From assembly GCA_947632745.1 (NCBI GenBank), contig CANRQH010000037.1, positions 1 to 11,969 of the forward strand: DNA of 11,969 nt, in the 5' to 3' direction. This document shows positions 5,180 through 11,969 of the stretch, piece after piece. How positions within the stretch are numbered: the first letter of the stretch is position 1; every line of letters starts with the position of its first letter. The position numbers were made by a program, and so were the translations under genes. The notes under the pieces were generated by a model. The model saw nothing but the letters and a program-made list of their open reading frames with translations. It searched no databases and was not told the DNA's origin. The DNA is from an uncultured Clostridia bacterium. GTDB taxonomy: Bacteria; Bacillota; Clostridia; TANB77; CAG-508.

Positions 5180-6640
5180 TTAATTTCCAACTGGTGCAAA
5201 ATCGTCTGTTACAATATTTTTATCTGATGTAAAGTCTATAAGTTCTGTATCTAGCATTTTCTTATATTCATTTAGTTTGTTTTTATTTTCTTGTAATTTG
5301 CCTTTTATCCCAATTAAAATCAAATTTTGTTTTTCTTCAGATTTTTTTGATTTTGTCACCTTAAAAACCTTTACATTGTCAAAAACCTTTTTATATGTTG
5401 TATATTCATATTTAATAAAATCAGAATCATTTCCATCTATTGATGATATTATATTAGTTATTACAATTCCATTATTATTTAAAAGCTTCTTTGCATTTTC
5501 CATAGCCTCATATGTTGTTAATTCAAATGGGACATTTAATCCTTTAAATGCATCAATTAAAATAACATCATATTTATTTTTGCTATAATTAAAGAAGCTT
5601 CTTCCATCTTGATTATATATTTTTAGTCTACTATTATTTGTATCTAATCCAAAATATTCTTTTGCAATCTCTGTCATTTTATTGTCAATCTCAACAACAT
5701 CAATTGTCTTATCTTCATATTTTTTTAAGTAATGCATAGGATATGTATATGCTGCACCACCAATTAATAAACTCGAATTTGCATCTTTATTTAGATATTC
5801 AAACAGATCATAGTATTTTAAATATTCTGCACCCATTTCATTTGTATTTGTATCTAAATATGATTCTAATCCTGTATCAACTTGTAATGTTTTATAAGTT
5901 GCCCTTTGGGTTTGCACATTTTTTACCCAAATTCTACTATATTCAGAATCTGTATCTAAAACTATATCTGGATTTGCAATTTTGAATACATATTTCCCCA
6001 AAATAATAAAAATCATTGAAATGCTTACAACAAATATAATTGCATATATTTGACCTTTATCTACTTTTTCAATAGTTAATATAGCCATTAAAATAAGTAA
6101 AATAACGATGCCAATATTAATATTACTTACCCCAATATGTGGAATTAAAATAAATCCCATTACAAAAGTTCCAACAATACTTCCTATTGTTGATAATGAT
6201 GATATTTTTCCAGATGATAATCCTATTTCTTTAATTTCTTCACTTTTAATTTTAACAGCTATAGGAGAAATCATTGCTAGCATTAAACTTGGTATAGAAA
6301 ATACAATAATTGCACATATAACTGCAGAAATTATTAGGTTTTCTATATTTCCTGCTACACTTTTTACAATTAATGTTTCAAATATTGGTATAAAACTTGT
6401 TATTAAAGCTGTAATTAATAATATTTTCAATAAAATATTAAAATTTGCTGTCTTATCTGCAATTTTTCCACCTAAATAATACCCTATACTCATACTTGCA
6501 AGTATTACTCCTATTATACTTGTCCATACAACATTTGAACTACCAACATATGGTGAAAGAATTCTTGCTGCAAGTAGCTCTATTCCCATTTCAATTGCAC
6601 CACTTAAAAAAACTATTATTTCTAATCTATATCGTTTCAC
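5180..6640 (-). CDS. Membrane protein fused to a spermidine-synthase-like domain
   Basis: The 486-residue product joins about seven hydrophobic helices (residues 7-216) to a Rossmann-type methyltransferase-fold domain (about 230-486). In the second part GGAAYTYP (294-301) is the glycine-rich nucleotide loop. VVEID (315-319) is the acidic end of strand 2, followed by DGR (345-347) and IDAF (362-365). The C-terminus ends TDDFAPVGN, as in many SpeE-like proteins. This is the 'fused MFS/spermidine synthase' type. The canonical aminopropyltransferase DxxDP signature is missing, with IDAFKG in its place, so polyamine synthesis should not be assumed. The start is GTG at 6638-6640 with GAGGAT upstream. 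It lies 76 nt after aspS and may be read from the same transcript. Its segment is bracketed by duplicated aspS 3' ends, which suggests later insertion. Confidence 0.85.
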   Translation of the reverse strand: MKRYRLEIIVFLSGAIEMGIELLAARILSPYVGSSNVVWTSIIGVILASMSIGYYLGGKIADKTANFNILLKILLITALITSFIPIFETLIVKSVAGNIENLIISAVICAIIVFSIPSLMLAMISPIAVKIKSEEIKEIGLSSGKISSLSTIGSIVGTFVMGFILIPHIGVSNINIGIVILLILMAILTIEKVDKGQIYAIIFVVSISMIFIILGKYVFKIANPDIVLDTDSEYSRIWVKNVQTQRATYKTLQVDTGLESYLDTNTNEMGAEYLKYYDLFEYLNKDANSSLLIGGAAYTYPMHYLKKYEDKTIDVVEIDNKMTEIAKEYFGLDTNNSRLKIYNQDGRSFFNYSKNKYDVILIDAFKGLNVPFELTTYEAMENAKKLLNNNGIVITNIISSIDGNDSDFIKYEYTTYKKVFDNVKVFKVTKSKKSEEKQNLILIGIKGKLQENKNKLNEYKKMLDTELIDFTSDKNIVTDDFAPVGN

Positions 6641-6716
6641 TTTTATCCTCTCTTTTTTACTAGGGATATTTGCTAAATGTAAAACATAAATATTTCTCTT
6701 TGTCCCTAAGTGTATA

Positions 6717-8456
6717 TTATAAATCTAATTTTATATGCACATCTTTTAATTGTTCTTTAGTTACTTCTGATGGAGCTCTCATAAGTAAATCTCTTGCCCT
6801 TTTATTTTTAGGGAAAGCTATTACTTCTCTTATATTTTCAGAATCTTCTATTAGCATTATCATTCTATCTACTCCAGGTGCTGCTCCTGCATGTGGTGGA
6901 GTTCCATATTGGAAAGCATTGTATAATGCTCCAAATTTATTTTTAATATCTTCTTCTTTATATCCTGCTATTTCAAAAGCTTTTAGCATTATCTCTGGGC
7001 TGTGGTTTCTTACCGCACCAGATGCCATTTCATAGCCATTGCATACTAAGTCATATTGGTATGCTAAGATTTCTAATGGGTTCATGTTATTTAATGCATC
7101 TAACCCACCTTGTGGCATTGAAAATGGGTTATGTGAAAAATCTATTTTTCCTTCGTCTGATAATTCATACATTGGAAAATCTACTATAAAGCAGAATTTA
7201 TACACATTTTTTTCTATTAAATCTAAACGTTTTCCAAGTTCTATTCTAACTAATCCTGCAATTTTTTGAGTTTTTTCAAATTCATCTGCTACAAAAAATA
7301 TAGCTGAACCTGCTTTTGCATTATATTCTGTTTGTAATTTTTGTTTAATCTCTTCTGTTATAAATTTTGAAATTCCTCCTTGAAGATTGTTTTCATTATC
7401 TATTTTTACCCATGCTAAACCTTTTGCTTCAAATTCATCTACTGCTGTTTCTGTCATTTTATCAAAGAATTTTCTGCCTTGTTTTTCGCCTTCTGGTACT
7501 ACTATTGCTTTTATTGTTTTTCCTTTAAATGCATTAAATTCTGTATCTTTAAATAAGTTTGTAACATCTTGAATAATTAATGGATTTCTTAAATCTGGCT
7601 TATCTATTCCGTATTTTTCCATTGCTTCTTTATATGGAATTCTTATAAATGGACCCTCATCTACTTTCCAATTTGTAAACTTTTTAAATACATGTGGCAC
7701 AACATTTTCTATTACCTTAAATACATCTTCTTGTGTGCTAAATGCCATTTCAAAGTCTAATTGATAAAACTCTCCTGGTGCTCTATCTGCTCTTGGATCT
7801 TCATCACGAAAGCATGGTGCTATTTGAAAATATTTGTTAAATCCAGATACCATAAGTAATTGCTTAAATTGTTGTGGTGCTTGTGGAAGTGCATAAAATT
7901 CCCCTGGATTTAATCTGCTTGGTACTAAATAGTCTCTTGCACCTTCTGGAGATGAGTTTGCTAAGATTGGTGTTTGAATTTCGTAAAAACCTAATTCATC
8001 CATTTTGTCTCTAAGAGCTTTCAATATTTTAGAACGTAGTAAAATATTTTTATGTAGTTTTTCATTTCTTAAATCTAAAAATCTGTATTCAAGCCTTAAA
8101 TCTTCTCTTGCTTCCACATCTGAGTTTATTTCAAATGGTAATTCTGGTTTACATTTTCCTAAAACTTCAATTTTATTTGCAACAACTTCTATATCTCCTG
8201 TTGCCATTTTAGGATTTTTGCTTGCTCTTTCCACAACTTTTCCCAAAATGTTAATACAACTTTCTTTTACAAGCTCTTTAGCTTCAACTTGAAGTTTTTC
8301 GTCATTTACAACTATTTGAGTTATTCCATCTTCATCTCTTAAGTCTATAAATACCATTCCACCTAAATTTCTAATTTTTTGAACCCATCCTGCAAGTTCA
8401 ACTTCTTCTCCTACATTTTCTATCCTAAGTTCTCCTAAGTTTTTGTTTCTATACAT
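6717..8456 (-). CDS. aspS: Aspartyl-tRNA synthetase
   Basis: This class IIb synthetase charges tRNA-Asp. The 579 residues are a normal bacterial length. An N-terminal OB-fold anticodon domain (1-105, with GWVQKIRNLGGMVFIDLRD) precedes the catalytic core. Motif 2 is FRDEDPRADRAPGEFYQLDF (216-235). The bacterial insertion (GAD) domain lies between motifs 2 and 3. Motif 3 is GAAPGVDRMIML, with its Arg at about 531. The ATG follows GGAAAGGA by 10 nt. Residue 31 is Leu at the position that is His in characterised non-discriminating enzymes, which favours a discriminating one; this is inference from one residue. The gene begins 74 nt after dusB with no obvious terminator between, so it is likely in the same operon. 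The last 20 nt or so of the coding sequence recur at 5078-5097. Confidence 0.97.
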   Translation of the reverse strand: MYRNKNLGELRIENVGEEVELAGWVQKIRNLGGMVFIDLRDEDGITQIVVNDEKLQVEAKELVKESCINILGKVVERASKNPKMATGDIEVVANKIEVLGKCKPELPFEINSDVEAREDLRLEYRFLDLRNEKLHKNILLRSKILKALRDKMDELGFYEIQTPILANSSPEGARDYLVPSRLNPGEFYALPQAPQQFKQLLMVSGFNKYFQIAPCFRDEDPRADRAPGEFYQLDFEMAFSTQEDVFKVIENVVPHVFKKFTNWKVDEGPFIRIPYKEAMEKYGIDKPDLRNPLIIQDVTNLFKDTEFNAFKGKTIKAIVVPEGEKQGRKFFDKMTETAVDEFEAKGLAWVKIDNENNLQGGISKFITEEIKQKLQTEYNAKAGSAIFFVADEFEKTQKIAGLVRIELGKRLDLIEKNVYKFCFIVDFPMYELSDEGKIDFSHNPFSMPQGGLDALNNMNPLEILAYQYDLVCNGYEMASGAVRNHSPEIMLKAFEIAGYKEEDIKNKFGALYNAFQYGTPPHAGAAPGVDRMIMLIEDSENIREVIAFPKNKRARDLLMRAPSEVTKEQLKDVHIKLDL

Positions 8457-8530
8457 TTAAATCAAGTCCTTTCCGTTATATCCAAAATTTTCAAAAATCT
8501 ATACCTTTTTATTTTTTTCATACAATTATT

Positions 8531-9502
8531 TTATTCCATGAAAAAATTTTCTAAAGCTTGAATCAATTCTTCTTTGCTTTCAATTTTATTTATATATGTT
8601 CTAAATTCACTAGCATTAGCCATATTTTTGCTATATACTGCTAAATGCTTTCTAAATTCTCTAATTGCAACATATTCTCCTTTTTCTTTTATTTCTAAAT
8701 TTAGATGTCTTTTTATTAATTCTAATTTTTCTTTACTACTTACATCTTCTAACTTTTCTCCTGTTTGTAAATAGTTAATTATTTTTTTAAATATCCAAGG
8801 ATTACCAAAAGCACCTCTTCCAATCATTATTCCATCTACGCCAGTTTCTTTAAACATTTTTTCAGCAGTTAATTCATCTACAACATCGCCATTTCCTATT
8901 ACAGGAATACTTATGCTTTCTTTAACTTTCTTTATACTATTTAAATCTGCTTTTCCTGCATAATATTCAGACCTTGTTCTTCCATGAACAGTAATTGCAG
9001 ATATGCCTGCTTCTTCTGCAATTTTTGCAAGTTCTACTGCAACAATATGCTCTTTATCCCATCCTGTTCTATATTTTAGAGTAACTGGCACTTTTGAATT
9101 TTTTACTACTGCTTCTAATATTTCTTTTGCTTTTTCTAAATCTAATAAAAGTCTACTTCCATCTCCATTTTTTACAACTTTTGGTGCAGGACATCCCATG
9201 TTTATATCTACAATATCAGCAATTTGAGATACATATTTTGCAGCATATCCCATTGTTTCAACATCAGACCCAAATATTTGGATTGCGACAGGTCTTTTCT
9301 CTCCATCTATGTTCATAAGCTTTTTTGTTTTTTCGTCATTATAAAAAATAGCTTTAGAACTTACCATTTCTGTAAAAACAATCCCTGGACCAAACTCTTT
9401 GCATATTACTCTAAATGGCAGGTCTGTTATACCTGCCATTGGAGCTAAAAATATATTATTTTCTAATTTTAAGTTTCCAATTTGTAATTCATGTAAATAC
9501 AT
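8531..9502 (-). CDS. dusB: tRNA-dihydrouridine synthase (DusB type)
   Basis: This FMN enzyme reduces uridines in the tRNA D-loop to dihydrouridine. The TIM-barrel start FLAPMAGITDLPFRVICKEFG (about residues 18-38) contacts FMN. The catalytic Cys104 lies in NMGCPAPKVVKNGDGSRLL. KYRTGWD (143-149) and TVHGRTRSEYYAGKAD (171-186) supply the conserved Lys, His and Arg. GNGDV and IMIGRGAFGNPW complete the phosphate-binding loops. The length, 323, is normal for DusB in Firmicutes. Its AAGGAG binding site overlaps the TAA of rodA, and the ATG is 10 nt after that stop, so the two genes are translationally linked. Confidence 0.95.
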   Translation of the reverse strand: MYLHELQIGNLKLENNIFLAPMAGITDLPFRVICKEFGPGIVFTEMVSSKAIFYNDEKTKKLMNIDGEKRPVAIQIFGSDVETMGYAAKYVSQIADIVDINMGCPAPKVVKNGDGSRLLLDLEKAKEILEAVVKNSKVPVTLKYRTGWDKEHIVAVELAKIAEEAGISAITVHGRTRSEYYAGKADLNSIKKVKESISIPVIGNGDVVDELTAEKMFKETGVDGIMIGRGAFGNPWIFKKIINYLQTGEKLEDVSSKEKLELIKRHLNLEIKEKGEYVAIREFRKHLAVYSKNMANASEFRTYINKIESKEELIQALENFFME

Positions 9503-9512
9503 CTATTGCTCC

Positions 9513-10619
9513 TTATTTCATAAACATTGTCTTTTTTCTGTTTCCACTAATATTTAATAAAATTCCTATTGCTATAAAACTTGTTAAAAGTGAACTTCCT
9601 CCATAGCTTACAAATAAAAGTGGAACTCCTGTGATTGGTAGTAACCCCATTGTCATTCCAATGTTTTCTGTCATGTGAAATAAAAATATTCCACTTATTC
9701 CTGCTGCTATATATGAACCCATATCATCTTTAGCTGTTTTTGCAACATAAAGTGATTTTGTAATTAATATTACATATGCTATTATAACTACGCCTGAAAC
9801 TATAAAGCCCATTTCTTCTCCTATAACTGAATATATAAAATCAGTCGTTTTTGGAGATAAATATCCAAGTTGAGTTTGGTTACCATTTAATATTCCCATT
9901 CCTGTAAGCTCTCCAGCACCTATTGCTATCTTAGATTGTATTACATTATATCCTGAACCTTTTGGATCAGATTCTGGATTTAAAAATACATCTATTCTTG
10001 TTTTTGCATGTTCTGGCAAGACAAACAAATATATTAGTGGTAATGATATAGCAACAATTAATATTGATATTATTATATATTTTTTGTCTATTCCAGATAC
10101 AAATAACATTAGTACTAAAGATACAAGATATGCGGCTGCTGTTCCATAATCTGGTTCTAATATGATTAGGCCTACTGGAATAAGAACTGTTAATAAAACA
10201 ATTATAAGCTTCCAAAAAACATTTATTTCAGATTTTCCTCTTTCTTGTATTTTTACCATTACTGCAGTTGTGAAAATTATTACAAAAATTTTTGCAAACT
10301 CTGCTGGTTGAAGTGAAAATCCACCAATGTTAAACCAACTACTTGCCCCATTTATTGCCTTTGTAAATAATACTGCAATAAGTGAGATAATGGAAATTCC
10401 ATATAATACTGGAGATAATTTAACCCATACTTCATAATTTACGCAAGCCATAACTATCATAACAACTATGCTAACACCTAACCATATTGCTTGTTTTTTT
10501 AGTTCTTCAAAGTCATTTGACTGAGTTGCAGAATATAAAGCAACTATTCCTACAATACTGAGTAAAATGCTTGCTATTAGTATCCACCATTCCATATTTT
10601 TAAAAATTTTATTCTTCAT
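9513..10619 (-). CDS. rodA: Rod-shape SEDS glycosyltransferase RodA
   Basis: RodA polymerises lipid II into peptidoglycan during lateral wall growth and works with a class B penicillin-binding protein. The 368 residues form about ten membrane helices. SEDS hallmarks are GASSWF (91-96), SLQPAEFAK (102-110), EPDYGTA (155-161), KTTDFIYSVIGEEMGF (257-272) and the C-terminal ENIGMTMGLLPITGVPLLFVSYGGSS. W95 and D260 match by context the Trp and Asp shown to be essential in Bacillus subtilis RodA. I prefer RodA to FtsW or SpoVE because of the min-gene neighbourhood and the motif forms. The ATG lies inside the end of minE (11-nt overlap) with only a weak purine-rich binding site, so translational coupling to minE is likely. 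Confidence 0.93.
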   Translation of the reverse strand: MKNKIFKNMEWWILIASILLSIVGIVALYSATQSNDFEELKKQAIWLGVSIVVMIVMACVNYEVWVKLSPVLYGISIISLIAVLFTKAINGASSWFNIGGFSLQPAEFAKIFVIIFTTAVMVKIQERGKSEINVFWKLIIVLLTVLIPVGLIILEPDYGTAAAYLVSLVLMLFVSGIDKKYIIISILIVAISLPLIYLFVLPEHAKTRIDVFLNPESDPKGSGYNVIQSKIAIGAGELTGMGILNGNQTQLGYLSPKTTDFIYSVIGEEMGFIVSGVVIIAYVILITKSLYVAKTAKDDMGSYIAAGISGIFLFHMTENIGMTMGLLPITGVPLLFVSYGGSSLLTSFIAIGILLNISGNRKKTMFMK

Positions 10620-11232
10620 TTTTCTTCTCTTCTTCTAAATTTTCTATATTTTCTTTAGTTTCATTTTTAGAATTTTCTGGTTGTGGATTACTATTTTCTG
10701 GTTCATTTTTTTCTTCACCATCTTTTGATGCTGTGTCTTTGTTTGCATCATTTTCATTTTTTACTGATGATTCTCTATTTGTTGTATCATTATTTTCTAC
10801 TTTTGACTCGCTATTTATTGTTTTATTATTTTCTTCCAATTTTTCTTTGTTCTTTTGTTCTTCATTATTATTTTCTGTTTTTGGAGGTTCGGTTGGTAAT
10901 TTATTTTCTTGATTTGTCTTGCTTAATTTTCTTGTTTCATCTTTTATGTTTATTATTGGAATATTAGCATATAATGCAGGTGCAGTTTGCACCCCATCTT
11001 CATCACTTTGCGTTGTAAGCCTAACGTCCATTGCTGCTTCATCTATATCTATATATTTTTTTATTACTTCTATTATTTCTCTTCTCATTAAATCTAGAAA
11101 GTCTGCTGAAACATTTGCCCTATCTTGCATTAATACTAAATGTAATCTTTCTTTTGCCTTATCTTTTGAATTCGATTTTATTAAATCTCTTTTTTTATTC
11201 TTTTTAAAAATATTTTTTAAACTCTCAAACAA
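10609..11232 (-). CDS. minE: MinE, with a long disordered C-terminal tail
   Basis: MinE stimulates MinD ATPase and drives pole-to-pole Min oscillation, placing the division septum. The N-terminal 100 residues look standard: amphipathic MFESLKNIFKK for membrane contact, KERLHLVLMQDRANVS for MinD binding, then the dimerisation domain ending PALYANIPI. Typical MinE stops at 80-100 residues. This one continues for about 105 more (103-207), made almost only of Asn, Glu, Lys, Ser, Thr, Asp and Pro with no aromatic residue. That composition indicates an intrinsically disordered tail. The frame is open to an overlap with rodA, so it is not a missed stop. The start is TTG at 11230-11232, supported by a consensus GGAGGT 7 nt upstream. 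minD lies 89 nt upstream. Confidence 0.9.
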   Translation of the reverse strand: MFESLKNIFKKNKKRDLIKSNSKDKAKERLHLVLMQDRANVSADFLDLMRREIIEVIKKYIDIDEAAMDVRLTTQSDEDGVQTAPALYANIPIINIKDETRKLSKTNQENKLPTEPPKTENNNEEQKNKEKLEENNKTINSESKVENNDTTNRESSVKNENDANKDTASKDGEEKNEPENSNPQPENSKNETKENIENLEEEKKNEE

Positions 11233-11321
11233 TTTGCTTACCTCCAGTTTTATTTGCTTATGTATTTAATACATTCATTTTGCTTTTCATGTTATTTTTA
11301 GAATCTCTTTATTCTTGATTT

Positions 11322-11969
11322 TTAATCTTTTTTAAAAAATCTCTTTATTTTTGACCAAAATCCTTTTTCTCTACCAGGAATAGTTATTTCTATATCTTCT
11401 CCTAGTATTCTTTTTGCTATTTCTAAATATGCTTTTCCTGATGGAGCTCTTTTATTTTGGATAACTGGCTCTCCTTTATTTGTTTGTGTAATTATGTATT
11501 CATCATCTGGAACTACTCCTATTAAATCTATTGATAACAAATCAACTATGTCATCAACATCCATCATTTCTCCTTTCTTTATCATGTTAGGTCTTATTCT
11601 ATTTATTATTAATTCTGGATTTTTTATGTCTGATGATTCTAATAGACCTATTATTCTGTCTGCGTCCCTTATTGATGATATTTCTGCTGTTGTAACAACT
11701 ATTGCTCTATTTGCTCCTGCTATTGCATTTTTAAATCCTTGTTCTATGCCTGCTGGGCAGTCTATAAGTATATAGTCAAATTCTTCTTTTAATTTGTCTG
11801 TTAATTTTTTCATCTGTTCTTCATTTATCGCTGATTTATCTCTTGTTTGAGCTGCTGGTAATAAGCATAAATCTTTAAATCTTTTGTCTTTAATTAAGGC
11901 TTGTTTTAGTTTGCATTTTTCTTCAACAACATCTACTATGTCATATACTATTCTGTTTTCTAGTCCCAT
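11322..11969 (-). CDS. minD: Septum site-determining ATPase MinD, C-terminal part
   Basis: The frame is open to the right edge, so the N-terminus with the deviant Walker A is outside the window; the Met at the edge is internal. MGLENRIVYDIVDVVEEKC, then LPAAQTRDKSAI and the Walker B segment DYILIDCPAGIEQGF, are typical MinD. So are TTAEISSIRDADRIIGLLE and IINRIRPNMIKKGEMMDVDD. The last residues, GFWSKIKRFFKKD, form the amphipathic membrane-targeting helix by which ATP-bound MinD dimers hold to the membrane. MinD recruits MinC, which blocks FtsZ, and is released by MinE, encoded next. Confidence 0.96.
   Translation of the reverse strand: MGLENRIVYDIVDVVEEKCKLKQALIKDKRFKDLCLLPAAQTRDKSAINEEQMKKLTDKLKEEFDYILIDCPAGIEQGFKNAIAGANRAIVVTTAEISSIRDADRIIGLLESSDIKNPELIINRIRPNMIKKGEMMDVDDIVDLLSIDLIGVVPDDEYIITQTNKGEPVIQNKRAPSGKAYLEIAKRILGEDIEITIPGREKGFWSKIKRFFKKD

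Noticed and set aside
6661..6708. Hairpin TAGGGA/TCCCTA between aspS and the SpeE-like gene as a terminator
   Set aside because: Only 6 bp pair, the loop is about 36 nt, and no U-run follows on the minus strand.
9967..10215. Minus-strand 82-codon frame inside rodA
   Set aside because: It is out of frame with a fully conserved rodA, is Asn/Ser/Cys-rich, and has no family features.
11260..11274. Palindrome ATGTATTTAATACAT between minD and minE
   Set aside because: Arms are 7 bp of almost pure A/T, which is expected by chance here, and no promoter elements of matching quality are present.

Overview
The window is a very AT-rich stretch in which every credible gene lies on the minus strand, so transcription runs from high to low coordinates. 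The gene set is MinD/MinE, RodA, DusB, AspRS, GdpP, bL9, a pilin-like protein with the 'KGITLIALVV' N-terminus and an Rpn-family nuclease. This set, the strong GGAGG-type ribosome binding sites and the TTGACA-type promoters point to a low-GC Gram-positive bacterium. An uncultured gut-type Clostridia lineage is most likely, but that placement is inferred from family knowledge and not measured.

Layout in transcription order. (1) 11969-8531: a cell-shape and division block. It holds minD (5' end outside the window), minE with a long disordered tail and a TTG start, rodA (overlapping minE by 11 nt) and dusB (10 nt after rodA, with its RBS on the rodA stop codon). (2) 8456-6717: aspS. (3) 6640-5180: a membrane protein fused to a spermidine-synthase-like domain, flanked by two copies of the aspS 3' end. 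One copy is the real aspS end; the other is a degenerate 12-codon remnant at 5072-5110. (4) 5179-4570: a 610-nt gene-poor stretch with the aspS remnant, a 66-nt perfect-looking hairpin carrying TGTCGAA (Spo0A-box-like) sequences, and an inverted repeat around a candidate promoter. (5) 4569-3751: an Rpn/PD-(D/E)XK nuclease gene whose C-terminus is cut by three tandem 13-bp units, followed by its orphaned tail to 3616. (6) 3611-2334: a consensus promoter, an unannotated 50-codon ORF with a strong RBS, a 71-nt stem-loop containing that ORF's stop codon, a pilin-like gene, and a rho-independent terminator. (7) 2304-182: a promoter and gdpP, which is split by a single-base frameshift near 1550. (8) A terminator, a promoter and the start of rplI (bL9) at the left edge.

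The division/elongation genes, tRNA modification and aminoacylation genes, c-di-AMP turnover (gdpP) and rplI are core functions. The accessory part is 6640-2424. The best-supported unusual signals are the duplicated aspS 3' end around the spermidine-synthase-like gene, the sORF/stem-loop leader of the pilin gene, the 13-bp repeat disruption of the nuclease gene, the gdpP frameshift and the MinE tail. I found no RNA genes, CRISPR array or complete insertion sequence.
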